Source: Clostridiaceae bacterium HFYG-1003 (GTDB taxonomy: Bacteria > Bacillota > Clostridia > Clostridiales > Clostridiaceae). Taken from it: 64,000 nt of DNA. The first letter of the stretch is position 1; the number at the start of each line of letters is the position of its first letter. Both the position numbers and the translations under genes were made by a program. The notes beneath the pieces are model-generated. The model was not told the DNA's origin. It did no database searches and was given only the letters and a program-made list of their open reading frames with translations. The stretch is taken from the NCBI GenBank assembly GCA_024579835.1, contig CP102060.1, positions 3,199,558 through 3,263,557 of the forward strand. Reading direction: 5' to 3'. Positions 44,342-54,167 of the stretch are shown here, piece after piece.

Positions 44342-45618
44342 TGTTTGAGATTTTTACCAATGCCTGGAAAACAAAAGAACTGCGGAAAAAAATGTTATTT
44401 ATGCTTCTCATCGTCTTTGTTTTCCGCCTTGGAAATCACATCACAGTACCTTACGTTGATCCACGGGATTTAGCCAACCTGACCAATCAGGGCAACCTGC
44501 TCGGTCTGTACAACCTGATTTCAGGCGGTGCACTGGGACGCTTCAGTCTGTTCGCACTGGGCGTCATTCCCTACATCAATGCCTCAATTATCATGCAGCT
44601 TCTGACCGTCGCCATTCCGCCCCTGGAAAACCTCCAGAAGGAAGGCGAAGAAGGCCGGAAGAAAATCCAGAACTGGACCCGGTATGCAGCCCTTGCAATC
44701 TCAGCCCTGATGGCCTACGGAACCTATGTTCTGGTCGCCAACACCGGCGCGGTCAGCAACCGCAGCGCATCCGCCGTTATTCTGATTATCCTGACCCTCG
44801 TGGCCGGAACATTCTTCCTCATGTGGCTGGGCGATCAGATCACCTCGTATGGAATCGGAAACGGTATCTCGGTTCTGATCTTCATCAATATCATTTCCAG
44901 ACTGCCGCAGACGCTGCAGCAGATGGCACTGACTGCTTCCGGCAATCCCATGAACGCGATCCTGGTCACTTTGCTGCTCCTGGCGCTGTTCATCGGTGTA
45001 GTCTACTTCTCCCTGGGAGAACGCCGGATTCCCGTACAGTATGCCGGTCGGATGGTTAATGGCCGGGCGACCAAAGCCCAGACCCAGCACCTCCCCATCG
45101 GCGTCGCTTCGTCAGCCGTTCTTGGAATCATCTTCGCCATGTCCATGATGGAGTTCCCGGCAACACTGTATCAGCTGTTCACGAACAACAAGATCCTGGA
45201 AACCATGACGATCTCCAAAGCCTGGTTCAACCCGTTCAACCGGGAAACCTGGATGTACATCCTCGTTTACGCTATTCTTGTCGTCTTCTTCTGCGTATTC
45301 TATACCCAGATCACCATGAAGCCGGAAGAAATGGCGGAGAACATGCAAAAGTCCGGCGGTTATGTCAATGGCATCAAACCGGGCAAGGCAACTGAGAACT
45401 ATCTGGATGGCGTGTTCAACCGTGTGGCGTTCTACGCCGGGTTGTTTGCGGCTGTCATTGCGATCTTCCCGTTACTGATCGGCAAACTGGATTCGAGCTA
45501 TCAGCAGATGAATTTCGGTGGAACCGTTCTGTTCATTGTGATCGGGGTGGCCCTGGATACCATCAGACAGCTGGAATCACAGCTGATGACAAGGCATTAT
45601 AAAGGCTTCCTGAAATAG
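44341..45618 (+). CDS. secY: Protein translocase subunit SecY
   Basis: 425 residues, ten membrane helices, forming the Sec channel in the cytoplasmic membrane. The plug/helix 2 region includes 'GALGRFSLFALGVIPYINAS', and the cytosolic loops that bind SecA and ribosomes follow ('GERRIPVQYAGRM', 'KPEEMAENMQKSGGYV'). Start overlaps the rplO stop, giving coupled translation. Ends in 'LMTRHYKGFLK', as usual. Confidence 0.98.
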   Translation: MFEIFTNAWKTKELRKKMLFMLLIVFVFRLGNHITVPYVDPRDLANLTNQGNLLGLYNLISGGALGRFSLFALGVIPYINASIIMQLLTVAIPPLENLQKEGEEGRKKIQNWTRYAALAISALMAYGTYVLVANTGAVSNRSASAVILIILTLVAGTFFLMWLGDQITSYGIGNGISVLIFINIISRLPQTLQQMALTASGNPMNAILVTLLLLALFIGVVYFSLGERRIPVQYAGRMVNGRATKAQTQHLPIGVASSAVLGIIFAMSMMEFPATLYQLFTNNKILETMTISKAWFNPFNRETWMYILVYAILVVFFCVFYTQITMKPEEMAENMQKSGGYVNGIKPGKATENYLDGVFNRVAFYAGLFAAVIAIFPLLIGKLDSSYQQMNFGGTVLFIVIGVALDTIRQLESQLMTRHYKGFLK

Positions 45619-45627
45619 GAGCGTAGC

Positions 45628-46299
45628 ATGAAAATTGTTCTTTTAGGCGCACCGGGAGCAGGAAAAGGGACTCAGGCTCAAAGTATCAGCAAGTATTTCA
45701 ACATTCCGCATATTTCCACCGGTGATATTTTCAGAAAAAATATTTCAGAGGGAACCAAGCTCGGCAAAACTGCCAAGCGATACATGGATGCCGGTCAGCT
45801 GGTCCCGGATCAACTGACGCTGGACCTCATTGAGGACCGGCTCAATCAGGAAGACTGCCACCGCGGCTATCTCCTGGACGGCTATCCCAGAACGGTTGTG
45901 CAGGCTGATTTCCTTGAGGAAATGCTAAGGAGAAAACACGATCAGCTGGATTGTGCCTTACTGATCGCAGTCCCTCGTGAAGCGATCCTCGACCGGATCA
46001 CCGGCCGACGGATCTGTCCCTCCTGTGGGGCGTCCTACCACTTGAAGCATAATCCGCCCTTGAAGAAAGACACGTGTGACATCTGCGGACACCAGGTGAT
46101 TCAGCGTTTGGATGACAAGGCGGAAACAGTGGAAGAGCGGTTGGATGTGTACGACGAGCAAACCAAACCCCTCATCAGTTTCTATGATGAGCGCTGCATC
46201 TTGAAATCCGTTGACGGCACCAGGGCCATCAATCAGATTTTTAATGACATTGTGAAAGTACTGAGTGAGGTCAGACTCCATGATCATACTCAAGAATAA
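45628..46299 (+). CDS. adk: Adenylate kinase, zinc-lid type
   Basis: 223 residues. P-loop 'GAPGAGKGTQ', AMP-binding 'STGDIFRKN' and 'DGYPRT', and a long LID with a Cys4 zinc site ('ICPSCGASYH' ... 'CDICGH') as in Gram-positive enzymes. It catalyses 2 ADP = ATP + AMP. The C terminus overlaps map by 20 bases. Confidence 0.98.
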   Translation: MKIVLLGAPGAGKGTQAQSISKYFNIPHISTGDIFRKNISEGTKLGKTAKRYMDAGQLVPDQLTLDLIEDRLNQEDCHRGYLLDGYPRTVVQADFLEEMLRRKHDQLDCALLIAVPREAILDRITGRRICPSCGASYHLKHNPPLKKDTCDICGHQVIQRLDDKAETVEERLDVYDEQTKPLISFYDERCILKSVDGTRAINQIFNDIVKVLSEVRLHDHTQE

Positions 46300-47032
46300 C
46301 AACGAGATCCAAAAGATGAAGGTCGCAGGCCGGATTGTGGAAGAAGCGCTCCGACTGATGGAAGCGAACATCCGCCCCGGCATCTCCACGGCACATCTGG
46401 ATCGGATTGCAGAAGAATTTATAACTAAGCAAGGGGCGGTACCGTCCTTCAAGGGGTACGGCGGTTTTCCCGGTTCCATCTGTGCATCGGTCAATGATGT
46501 GGTTATCCACGGGATTCCCTCGAAAGAGGTCATTCTGAAGGACGGCGACATCATCTCGGTGGACATGGGAGCGATGATTGACCGTTACCACGGGGACGCC
46601 GCCAGGACCTTCGCCGTGGGTGAAGTCAGCCAGACTGCCAAAGACCTGATCCGGATCACAGAAGAGTCCTTTTTCAAGGGAGTCGAGATGTTCCGGGAAG
46701 GCGGCCGGCTGGGCGATATCTCCCACGCCATCGGATCCTATCTCACCATGGCCGGCTACGGCGTGGTGAGGGATTTCGTAGGTCACGGCATCGGACGAAA
46801 CCTTCATGAGCAGCCCAATGTCCCCAACTATGGGAAACCAGGAGCGGGAGTGGTGCTGCGGGAAGGAATGGTTCTTGCCATCGAGCCCATGGTTAATGTG
46901 GGCAGTTATGAAGTGAAAGTACTCAAGGACCAATGGACAGTGAAAACGGTCGATGGCAGCCTGTCTGCCCATTATGAAAATACCGTGGCACTGACGTCTG
47001 ACGGTCCGCAGCTGTTGACATTAACGATTTAA
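46280..47032 (+). CDS. map: Methionine aminopeptidase, type I
   Basis: 250 residues. I chose ATG 46280 ('MIILKNNNEIQKMK') because GAGGT lies 8 bases upstream; it is inside the end of adk. The dinuclear metal site is complete: Asp in 'VDMGAMIDRYHGDAARTF' (two), His in 'GHGIGRNLHE', Glu in 'LAIEPMVN' and Glu in 'HYENTVAL'. It removes initiator methionine from nascent proteins. Confidence 0.97.
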   Translation: MIILKNNNEIQKMKVAGRIVEEALRLMEANIRPGISTAHLDRIAEEFITKQGAVPSFKGYGGFPGSICASVNDVVIHGIPSKEVILKDGDIISVDMGAMIDRYHGDAARTFAVGEVSQTAKDLIRITEESFFKGVEMFREGGRLGDISHAIGSYLTMAGYGVVRDFVGHGIGRNLHEQPNVPNYGKPGAGVVLREGMVLAIEPMVNVGSYEVKVLKDQWTVKTVDGSLSAHYENTVALTSDGPQLLTLTI

Positions 47033-47106
47033 CGCACGTTGATCGTGCTGCTTAGTTATAAATTCCCTCACGGATTTATGACTATTGGTAATCAGGAGAT
47101 TGATCC

Positions 47107-47370
47107 ATGGAAGAATTACTGGGACGCGAAGTCCTGTCTGTCAAAGGACGCGACCGCGGCAAGCACTACGTGGTGGTGGAGATCATCGATGCCTATTTTG
47201 TCCGGGTGGCGGATGGAGAACAGAAAACCGTCAGCTCACCGAAACGGAAAAACAAAAAACACATCGTCTGCACCGAAAACCTGAATCCCATCCCCATGGA
47301 TTGGACGGAAACAAAACAAGGCGATGACCGGATCAAGCAATTTTTAACGAATCGCAAAAAGGAGGTTTGA
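47107..47370 (+). CDS. KOW-domain RNA-binding protein
   Basis: 87 residues. The N-terminal 'LLGREVLSVKGRDRGKHYVV' is an L14e/KOW-like fold; the C-terminal half is basic ('SSPKRKNKKHIV', 'FLTNRKKEV'). ATG follows CAGGAGA. Position between map and infA is conserved in many Clostridia and suggests a ribosome- or rRNA-associated role; no specific function is known to me. Confidence 0.9.
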   Translation: MEELLGREVLSVKGRDRGKHYVVVEIIDAYFVRVADGEQKTVSSPKRKNKKHIVCTENLNPIPMDWTETKQGDDRIKQFLTNRKKEV

Positions 47371-47376
47371 TTACCT

Positions 47377-47595
47377 ATGTCAAAAGACGATGTAATTGAA
47401 ATGCAGGGAGAGGTATTAGAGGCTCTACCCAACGCCAATTTCCAGGTTAAGCTGGAGAGCGGCCACTGCATTACAGCACACATTTCAGGAAAACTCAGAA
47501 TGAACTATATTAAGATCCTGCCGGGCGACCGCGTGACGGTAGAACTGTCACCCTACGATCTGACCAAGGGCAGAATCACCTGGAGATCCAAATAA
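47377..47595 (+). CDS. infA: Translation initiation factor IF-1
   Basis: 72 residues, single OB fold: '[20 protein letters not shown]', '[19 protein letters not shown]' and '[11 protein letters not shown]' are invariant IF-1 features. It occupies the ribosomal A site during initiation. AGGAGG precedes the start, 6 bases after the KOW gene. Confidence 0.98.
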   Translation: MSKDDVIEMQGEVLEALPNANFQVKLESGHCITAHISGKLRMNYIKILPGDRVTVELSPYDLTKGRITWRSK

Positions 47596-47605
47596 GGAGG
47601 TTTGA

Positions 47606-47722
<117 letters not shown>

Positions 47723-47756
47723 TTGATCAATTTAAACACGGAGGTGTAATAGGAAT

Positions 47757-48125
47757 ATGGCGAGAATCGCTGGTATCGATCTACCGAAGGAAAAACGGGT
47801 AGAAATCGGATTAACATATATTTATGGAATCGGAATTTCCACAGCCAGAAGAATCCTGGCTGAAACAGGCGTAAACCCGGACATCCGGGTGAAGAACCTG
47901 TCAGAAGAAGAAGAAAACTTGCTGCGTGACTATGTCAACAAGAACGTGAAGGTGGAAGGCGACCTCAGAAGAGAAATCGCTCTGAACATCAAGCGTCTGT
48001 CCGAAATCGGATGCTACAGAGGCATGCGTCACAGAAAGGGTCTGCCGGTCCGCGGCCAGAGAACCAAAACCAACGCGAGAACCAGAAAAGGCAAGAAAAA
48101 GACCATCGCGAATAAGAAGAAGTAG
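47757..48125 (+). CDS. rpsM: Ribosomal protein S13
   Basis: 122 residues with '[20 protein letters not shown]' and the C-terminal '[20 protein letters not shown]'. Forms the subunit bridges at the head. GGAGG is 8 bases upstream. Confidence 0.98.
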   Translation: MARIAGIDLPKEKRVEIGLTYIYGIGISTARRILAETGVNPDIRVKNLSEEEENLLRDYVNKNVKVEGDLRREIALNIKRLSEIGCYRGMRHRKGLPVRGQRTKTNARTRKGKKKTIANKKK

Positions 48126-48137
48126 GGAGGCAGGAAA

Positions 48138-48536
48138 ATGGCACAAGCTAAGAATGTCAAGAAGACAAGAAAAAGAAAAGAACGCAAGAATGTCGAACGC
48201 GGCCAGGCCCATATCCAGTCGACCTTCAATAACTCCATCGTTACGATCACTGACGCGGCTGGCAATGCCCTGTCCTGGTCCAGCGCCGGAGCACTTGGAT
48301 TCAAGGGTTCCAAAAAGAGCACTCCCTTTGCAGCTCAGCTGGCTGCAGAGACCGCTGCCAAGGCAGCCATGGAGCATGGCCTGAGAACCATCGAAGTCTT
48401 CGTCAAGGGACCTGGTTCAGGCAGAGAAGCTGCGATTCGTTCCCTCCAGGCAGCCGGACTCGAAGTGACCATGATCAAGGATGTCACTCCGCTCCCGCAC
48501 AATGGATGCAGACCCCCCAAGAGAAGGAGAATGTAG
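48138..48536 (+). CDS. rpsK: Ribosomal protein S11
   Basis: 132 residues; '[20 protein letters not shown]' and '[18 protein letters not shown]' are diagnostic. Normally followed by rpsD, which is absent here. Confidence 0.98.
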   Translation: MAQAKNVKKTRKRKERKNVERGQAHIQSTFNNSIVTITDAAGNALSWSSAGALGFKGSKKSTPFAAQLAAETAAKAAMEHGLRTIEVFVKGPGSGREAAIRSLQAAGLEVTMIKDVTPLPHNGCRPPKRRRM

Positions 48537-48647
48537 TCCTGAGGGATACATTCACCCCGCCCGAGCGATCGGGCGGCACATGGTACGTGAATAGATCAGT
48601 TGCCCTCACGTATAGTTGCCAAAATCATCAAGGAGGGTTTTAAATCA
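48537..48647 (+). other. rpsK-rpoA spacer with GNRA hairpin; rpsD absent
   Basis: 111 bases where rpsD usually lies. Contains a perfect 8-bp stem CCGCCCGA / TCGGGCGG closed by the tetraloop GCGA (48557-48576), with no T run, so an RNA structure or processing site rather than a terminator. The rpoA ribosome-binding site AAGGAGGG is at its 3' end. Confidence 0.6.
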
Positions 48648-49595
48648 ATGCTGGAAATCGAAAAGCCAAAAATAACGGTCGTTGAGACCAATGAAGACGG
48701 GACCTATGGAAAAATCGTGGTGGAACCCTTATTGCAGGGTTACGGCATCACCCTGGGCAATGCCCTGAGAAGAATTCTTCTCTCCTCGCTGCCCGGTGTA
48801 GCCCCCAACTCCGTCAAGATTGACGGGGTACTCCATGAATTTTCCACCGTTCCCGGTGTGAAGGAAGATGTCACTGAACTCGTACTTAACATCAAGAACC
48901 TTGCCATCAAAATGCAGGGCGACGGACCGAAGAGCATCTACATTGATGCAGTGGGTCCCTGTGAAGTAACAGGCGCTGATATCAAGACCGACGGTGACGT
49001 CGAGATCGTCAACCAGGACTTCCACATCGCGACATTGGACGACAACGCAAAGCTCTATATCGAGATCGCCATTGACCGCGGTCGCGGATATGTGTCTCAG
49101 ATGAACAACAAGTCTGAGGAACACTCACTCCAGACGATTCCAGTCGACTCCATCTACACGCCGGTTAAGCGTGTAAACTTCACGGTGAACAACACCCGGG
49201 TCGGCCAGGTCATGAACTATGATGAACTCACGCTGGAGCTTTGGACCAATGGCACCATCAAAATCGAAGAAGCGATCAGCCTGTCTGCGAAGATCCTGAT
49301 CGAGCACTTCAAACTCTTCATGACGTTAGTGGACAACAACAATGACATGGAGATCATGATCGAAAAAGAGGAAGACAAGAAGGAAAAAGTTCTGGAGATG
49401 ACCATCGAAGAACTGGATCTTTCGGTTCGGTCCTATAACTGCCTCAAGCGGGCAGGCATCAACACGGTTCAGGAACTTACTCACAAATCCATGGAAGACA
49501 TGATGAAAGTCCGGAATTTGGGTAAAAAATCCCTGGAAGAAGTTGAAAGAAAATTAAAAGACCTCGGTTTAGGTCTGAAAACGAGCGACGAGTAG
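48648..49595 (+). CDS. rpoA: RNA polymerase alpha subunit
   Basis: 315 residues from ATG 48648. The N-terminal assembly domain includes '[20 protein letters not shown]' (dimer contact) and '[12 protein letters not shown]'-like elements; after a linker near 230 the C-terminal domain has the two helix-hairpin-helix units ('[20 protein letters not shown]', '[18 protein letters not shown]') that contact UP elements and activators such as FNR. The upstream frame to 48600 is leader sequence. Confidence 0.98.
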   Translation: MLEIEKPKITVVETNEDGTYGKIVVEPLLQGYGITLGNALRRILLSSLPGVAPNSVKIDGVLHEFSTVPGVKEDVTELVLNIKNLAIKMQGDGPKSIYIDAVGPCEVTGADIKTDGDVEIVNQDFHIATLDDNAKLYIEIAIDRGRGYVSQMNNKSEEHSLQTIPVDSIYTPVKRVNFTVNNTRVGQVMNYDELTLELWTNGTIKIEEAISLSAKILIEHFKLFMTLVDNNNDMEIMIEKEEDKKEKVLEMTIEELDLSVRSYNCLKRAGINTVQELTHKSMEDMMKVRNLGKKSLEEVERKLKDLGLGLKTSDE

Positions 49596-49606
49596 GAGGA
49601 TAGAAA

Positions 49607-49948
49607 ATGGCTATTGAAAGAAAACTTGGCAGAAGTACTGACCAGAGAAGAGCCATGCTGAGAAGCCTTGTAACAAACTTCCTGAAGCATGGTGTCATTC
49701 AGACAACCTATACAAGAGCCAAGGAAACCCAGTCCATTGCTGAAAAAATGATCACTCTCGGCAAGAGAGGCGATCTTCATGCAAGAAGACAGGCTCTGGC
49801 CTTTATCACGGAGGAAGCGGTGGTTGCCGAATTATTCGACACAATCGCACCGAAGTACGCAGAACGCGAAGGCGGATACACAAGAATCTACAAAGTGGGA
49901 CCAAGACGGGGCGATGCAGCGGAAGTTGCCATCCTGGAACTGGTTTAA
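49607..49948 (+). CDS. rplQ: Ribosomal protein L17
   Basis: 113 residues; '[20 protein letters not shown]' is the family signature. Last gene of the operon, followed by a strong terminator. Confidence 0.98.
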   Translation: MAIERKLGRSTDQRRAMLRSLVTNFLKHGVIQTTYTRAKETQSIAEKMITLGKRGDLHARRQALAFITEEAVVAELFDTIAPKYAEREGGYTRIYKVGPRRGDAAEVAILELV

Positions 49949-49960
49949 TCCCCAATATGA

Positions 49961-49985
49961 AAAAGCCGGCTCACAGCCGGCTTTT
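49961..49985 (+). terminator. Terminator of the S10-spc-alpha operon
   Basis: Stem AAAAGCCGGC / GCCGGCTTTT with a 5-base loop, 12 bases after the rplQ stop. The A/T flanks also allow use by the convergent small membrane-protein gene. Confidence 0.92.
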
Positions 49986-50063
49986 GTCATAGAATGAATT
50001 AATTTCCAAAGACTGGAGAGGGTTATTCTCCAGCAATCGCAGGAAGCAGGTGCTGACCACAGA

Positions 50064-50486
50064 TCAGCGCTGCGTCTGTTCCTGAGCTTCCGGTTCATCC
50101 TGCTGCAGCAGGGACGTCGTTCCGTGCCGGCGCAGGATGTTTCGGCTGGGCTGATCCTTCATGGTCATTACCAGCACGCCGGTGACCACGGTCATGATCA
50201 GTGACAGATAAAAACCGGGCGCCAGTCGGTTCATATTCCGGGCAGACGCGTAGAAAAGCTCCGCCAGAAACAGCAGGACAAACAGTCCTGAGGTCATGGA
50301 ATACTGTCCAAGGACCAGCAGAATAACTGCCAGCAGAGACAGTGCCAATATCAGGAACCGATACTGCTGTACAAAGTCAAGGCCCGTCAGATCGGTCTGG
50401 GTTCGATAATCCAGCCAGGTCAGGAAGAACGATCCGAAGAACAGGATCGTCGACAGGGCGATCAGAATCGACTTTTTTTTCGTCAT
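50064..50486 (-). CDS. Small four-helix membrane protein, unknown
   Basis: 140 residues with four predicted membrane helices (about 6-24, 45-62, 65-80, 90-108) and a polar, Gln/Glu-rich C-terminal tail. Start at 50486 follows AAGGGG. No family recognised. Convergent with rplQ and divergent from the ECF transporter genes. Confidence 0.75.
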   Translation of the reverse strand: MTKKKSILIALSTILFFGSFFLTWLDYRTQTDLTGLDFVQQYRFLILALSLLAVILLVLGQYSMTSGLFVLLFLAELFYASARNMNRLAPGFYLSLIMTVVTGVLVMTMKDQPSRNILRRHGTTSLLQQDEPEAQEQTQR

Positions 50487-50698
50487 GGAATCATCCCCTT
50501 TCTTTCATCATAATCCTCCGCCGGAGGGATTTCAACCCAATGACAGGATGCGCCGCCGCTCTGTGACGGCAGGGAAGAGTCCGGAAGGCAAGGCAGCCTG
50601 GATCCGGGAGAAAGGATGCCGGACACTTATTCAGGATCCTCCATCAGTCCGGACGGGGAATCTGTACTGGTAAATCTCGAGGAAGACAAGCCCTTACA
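50487..50698. other. Intergenic upstream of ECF operon
   Basis: No gene recognised. A short self-complementary CCTCCG/CGGAGG lies near 50515. The ECF promoter lies just downstream. Confidence 0.5.
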
Positions 50699-50727
50699 TT
50701 GAGAACTCGTTCCCCTTCATATATAAT
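50699..50727 (+). promoter_or_regulatory. Sigma-A promoter of the ECF-truA operon
   Basis: TTGAGA (50699) and TATAAT (50722) are 17 bp apart; predicted start near 50734, about 80 bases before ecfA1. Confidence 0.85.
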
Positions 50728-50811
50728 TTAGAAGTACAATTATGCTCAATTTTAAAAGTCTGGCTGTCATTGTGCGGCCAGCAAAAATTTAACGTCAGGA
50801 TGGGCCATGCT

Positions 50812-51714
50812 ATGGACGAAAAAACGGGATTGCCCGGCGATCCAATGATCAGAACGGAACATCTTTATCATTATTATCACCAATACGATGAAGATGGAAA
50901 TCAGACTGCGCTCCCCGAGAGCGAAATTCAATATTCCATCAAGGATATCACGCTGACGGTTCCCAAGGGCCAGTTTCTATGCATCCTGGGTCACAACGGA
51001 TCCGGCAAGTCGACGCTGGCCAAGCATTTTAACGCGCTGCTGCTGCCGGTTCGCGGCGGGATCTGGGTCGATTCCATCGACGCCACCAACCCCGCCAATA
51101 CCTGGGAAGTGCGTTCCCGGGCCGGCATGGTATTCCAGAACCCGGACAACCAGATGGTAGCCACCATTGTGGAGGAGGACGTAGCCTTCGGCTGCGAGAA
51201 CCTGGGGATTCCGCCCCAGGAGATCCGCCAGCGGGTGGAGAAGGCACTGAAGGAAGTCGGGATGTACGAATTCCGCAAGCATGCACCGCACCTGCTGTCC
51301 GGCGGCCAGAAGCAGCGCATTGCCATCGCCGGAATCCTTGCCATGCGGCCTAAGTGCATTATCTTTGATGAGCCGACGGCTATGCTGGACCCTTCCGGCC
51401 GCAAGGAAGTCATGGAAACAGTGCGCGAACTCAACCGGGATTACGGCATTACCGTCATTCATATTACCCATTATATGGAAGAAGCCGTCCAGGCTGACCG
51501 CATCGTGGTCATCGAGGAAGGCAGCATCATGATGGATGATACTCCGGTCAATGTCTTTTCACGGGTTCAGGAAATTAAAGCAATCGGGCTGGATGTGCCC
51601 CAGGTCACGGAAGTCGCCTATCTGCTTCAGACAGCCGGCATCCCGATCGATACGCACATTCTGACCATCGATGAAATGGTTGGTATATTATGTCAATTAA
51701 AGCAGAACATGTAA
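50812..51714 (+). CDS. ecfA1: ECF transporter ATPase EcfA1
   Basis: 300 residues. Walker A 'GHNGSGKST', Q-loop '[20 protein letters not shown]', signature '[11 protein letters not shown]', Walker B '[12 protein letters not shown]' and switch His in '[11 protein letters not shown]' are all present. It energises vitamin or metal uptake by ECF modules. Start is ambiguous: ATG 50800, 50812 or 50845; AGGA lies ahead of 50812. Overlaps ecfA2 by 25 bases. Confidence 0.95.
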   Translation: MDEKTGLPGDPMIRTEHLYHYYHQYDEDGNQTALPESEIQYSIKDITLTVPKGQFLCILGHNGSGKSTLAKHFNALLLPVRGGIWVDSIDATNPANTWEVRSRAGMVFQNPDNQMVATIVEEDVAFGCENLGIPPQEIRQRVEKALKEVGMYEFRKHAPHLLSGGQKQRIAIAGILAMRPKCIIFDEPTAMLDPSGRKEVMETVRELNRDYGITVIHITHYMEEAVQADRIVVIEEGSIMMDDTPVNVFSRVQEIKAIGLDVPQVTEVAYLLQTAGIPIDTHILTIDEMVGILCQLKQNM

Positions 51715-52556
51715 CATTTGAATACTCACCCGGAACGCCCTTTGCCAAAAAGGCGCTGGATGACATCAGTCTGGAAATCCCGGAAGGAAAGTTTGTGGCT
51801 CTCATCGGCCATACCGGTTCGGGAAAATCCACGCTGATCCAGCACTTCAACGGGCTGATTCAGCCAACCTCAGGCCGGATTCTGGTCGATGGGGTGGACA
51901 TCCATGCCGAGAACGTCAAGAAATCGGACATTCGCAAAAAGGTGGGACTGGTGTTCCAGTATCCGGAGTATCAGTTGTTTGAAGAAACCGTCGAGAAGGA
52001 CGTGGCCTTCGGTCCGGGCAATCTTAATTTAACCGAAGACGAGATCGCCGGCCGAGTCCGCCGGGCCATTGAGCTGGTGGGCCTGGATTTTGAGGAATAC
52101 CGGCATAAAAGTCCCTTTGAGCTCTCCGGAGGTCAGAAACGCCGCGTTGCCATAGCCGGTGTGGTGGCCATGGAGCCCCGCGTCCTCATCCTGGATGAGC
52201 CGACTGCCGGACTCGATCCCCGCGGCCGGGAGGAGATTCTGTCCCAGCTGAAGCGGCTGCATGAGAATTACGGCATGACGACGATCCTGGTATCGCATTC
52301 CATGGAGGATGTGGCCGATCTGGCGGACCTGGTCCTGGTGATGTATGAGGGCAAGGTCGTCATGGCGGATGTACCCAAAGTCATTTTCTCCCAGGCGGAC
52401 CGGCTGGAAGCCATGGGCCTGGCGTCGCCTCAGGTGACCTATCTGATGCGCCGGCTGAAGGAACACGGCTTTGACGTGCCTTCCGACATCATCCATGTCC
52501 GGGAGGCGGCCGAAGCAATTGCGGCAGCTCTGGGAAAAGGCGGTGAGTGCAAATGA
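51690..52556 (+). CDS. ecfA2: ECF transporter ATPase EcfA2
   Basis: 288 residues. Walker A 'GHTGSGKST', Q-loop '[20 protein letters not shown]', signature '[11 protein letters not shown]', Walker B '[12 protein letters not shown]', switch '[14 protein letters not shown]'. It forms the asymmetric ATPase pair with EcfA1. Its ATG is inside the end of ecfA1 and has only a weak ribosome-binding site, so expression probably depends on coupling. Confidence 0.96.
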   Translation: MSIKAEHVTFEYSPGTPFAKKALDDISLEIPEGKFVALIGHTGSGKSTLIQHFNGLIQPTSGRILVDGVDIHAENVKKSDIRKKVGLVFQYPEYQLFEETVEKDVAFGPGNLNLTEDEIAGRVRRAIELVGLDFEEYRHKSPFELSGGQKRRVAIAGVVAMEPRVLILDEPTAGLDPRGREEILSQLKRLHENYGMTTILVSHSMEDVADLADLVLVMYEGKVVMADVPKVIFSQADRLEAMGLASPQVTYLMRRLKEHGFDVPSDIIHVREAAEAIAAALGKGGECK

Positions 52557-53371
52557 TCAAGAATATTACCCTGGGTCAGTATATTCCCAGTGATTCGGTG
52601 ATCCACCGGCTGGATCCCCGAACCAAGATTCTGGCAACCCTGGTGTTCATCACCTCCCTGTTCCTGGTCCGGACCTATACGGCCTATGCAGTGGTCTTTG
52701 GTTTTATCCTGCTGATTACCTACCTGGCCAAAGTCAGATTCCAGTTCCTGTACAAGGGGCTCAAGGGCGTCTTCATGCTGATTCTGCTCACGGCACTGCT
52801 CAACCTGTTCCTGACGGGGGGCAGCGGCGATCCCATTCTGCAGCTGGGCTTCCTCCGGGTTTACCGGGAAGGTCTCCGGCTGGCTCTGTTCATGAGTCTG
52901 CGCCTGGTGCTTCTGATTATGGGCACTTCACTCCTGACGCTGACCACGTCGCCGATTGAGCTGACCGACGGCATTGAAAAATTGCTGAACCCGTTCCGCC
53001 GCTTCGGGATGCCCGCCCATGAGCTGGCCATGATGATGTCCATCGCGCTGCGCTTCATTCCCACTCTGATGGATGAAACGGATAAGATCATGAAAGCTCA
53101 GATGGCCCGCGGAGCCGACTTTGATTCAAAAAACCTGGTCAAGAAAGCCAAGAGTCTGATTCCGCTGCTGGTGCCCCTTTTCATATCGTCCTTCCGTCGG
53201 GCCGAGGACCTTGCCATGGCCATGGAAGCCCGCTGCTACCGGGGTGGGGAAGGCCGGACCCGCATGAAGGAACTGGCTTACCGAAAGCGTGATTTCCTGG
53301 CTTACGGAGCCCTGGCACTCTACCTGCTGCTGGTTGTTGTGACCGGCCTGCCGCACCTTGGTCTGTGGTAG
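52553..53371 (+). CDS. ecfT: ECF transporter membrane subunit EcfT
   Basis: 272 residues with about five to six membrane helices. The two coupling helices carry the EcfT signatures '[10 protein letters not shown]' and '[12 protein letters not shown]', which dock into EcfA1/A2. ATGA overlap with ecfA2. No S-component gene is nearby, indicating a shared (group II) module. Confidence 0.95.
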   Translation: MIKNITLGQYIPSDSVIHRLDPRTKILATLVFITSLFLVRTYTAYAVVFGFILLITYLAKVRFQFLYKGLKGVFMLILLTALLNLFLTGGSGDPILQLGFLRVYREGLRLALFMSLRLVLLIMGTSLLTLTTSPIELTDGIEKLLNPFRRFGMPAHELAMMMSIALRFIPTLMDETDKIMKAQMARGADFDSKNLVKKAKSLIPLLVPLFISSFRRAEDLAMAMEARCYRGGEGRTRMKELAYRKRDFLAYGALALYLLLVVVTGLPHLGLW

Positions 53372-53378
53372 CACCGAG

Positions 53379-54167
53379 ATGACCCGGGATTTGATCAACA
53401 TCGCGCTGGTCCTGGAATTTGAAGGGACCGGATTCAACGGCTGGCAGGCTCAGGATTTCGGCCGGACGGTGCAGAATGAGATGGAACGTGCGATCCTTGC
53501 CGTCACCGGCGAGACGGTCCGGGTCACCGGCTGTTCCCGCACCGATGCCGGCGTCCACGCCAGCTGCTATGTCATGAACTTTCGAACCGCATCCGCGATC
53601 CCTCCCGACCGGATCAAGTTCCCGCTGAACAACGTTCTGCCGGCGGACATCCGGATCCGGGAAAGTTTTGCCGTGCCGCCGGAATTTCATGCCCGAAAGC
53701 ATGCCCGAGCCAAAACCTACTGCTACCGGTTCATTAATTCTGACACCGATCTGGCAGTCGGCCGCCAGTACGTTGCCCAGGAAAAAGGGGAGCTCGACTT
53801 CGCGGCCATTGGCCAGACCCTGGAGCTTTTCCGCGGCACCCACGATTTTCGGGCCTTCCGATCCACCGGATCCTCCGTCCAGTCCACTACCCGCACGATT
53901 TATGACATCCGCCTGGACCGGCAGGACCGCGTGTTTACCCTGACGGTGTCAGGCGACGGATTTCTGTACAACATGGTCCGGATTATCGCCGGCACCCTGT
54001 TCTATGTCGGACACGGAACCCGCACCTTGGAAGAGGTGAGGGAGGCCTTAATACACGGGGACCGTCTCAAAGCCGGACGGGTGGCTCCGGCCCGGGGCCT
54101 GATGCTGGAAGGCGTTGCCTATGACCCGCAGGATATTGGACGGGATGGAAATTTTCATGGATCTTAA
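53379..54167 (+). CDS. truA: tRNA pseudouridine(38-40) synthase
   Basis: 262 residues. The catalytic aspartate is in 'GCSRTDAGVHA', and 'YNMVRIIAGTLFYVG' is the conserved C-terminal motif. Start ATG 53379 is 7 bases after the ecfT stop; the in-frame TTG at 53358 would lie within ecfT. Placement after ecfT is the usual Firmicute order. Confidence 0.95.
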   Translation: MTRDLINIALVLEFEGTGFNGWQAQDFGRTVQNEMERAILAVTGETVRVTGCSRTDAGVHASCYVMNFRTASAIPPDRIKFPLNNVLPADIRIRESFAVPPEFHARKHARAKTYCYRFINSDTDLAVGRQYVAQEKGELDFAAIGQTLELFRGTHDFRAFRSTGSSVQSTTRTIYDIRLDRQDRVFTLTVSGDGFLYNMVRIIAGTLFYVGHGTRTLEEVREALIHGDRLKAGRVAPARGLMLEGVAYDPQDIGRDGNFHGS

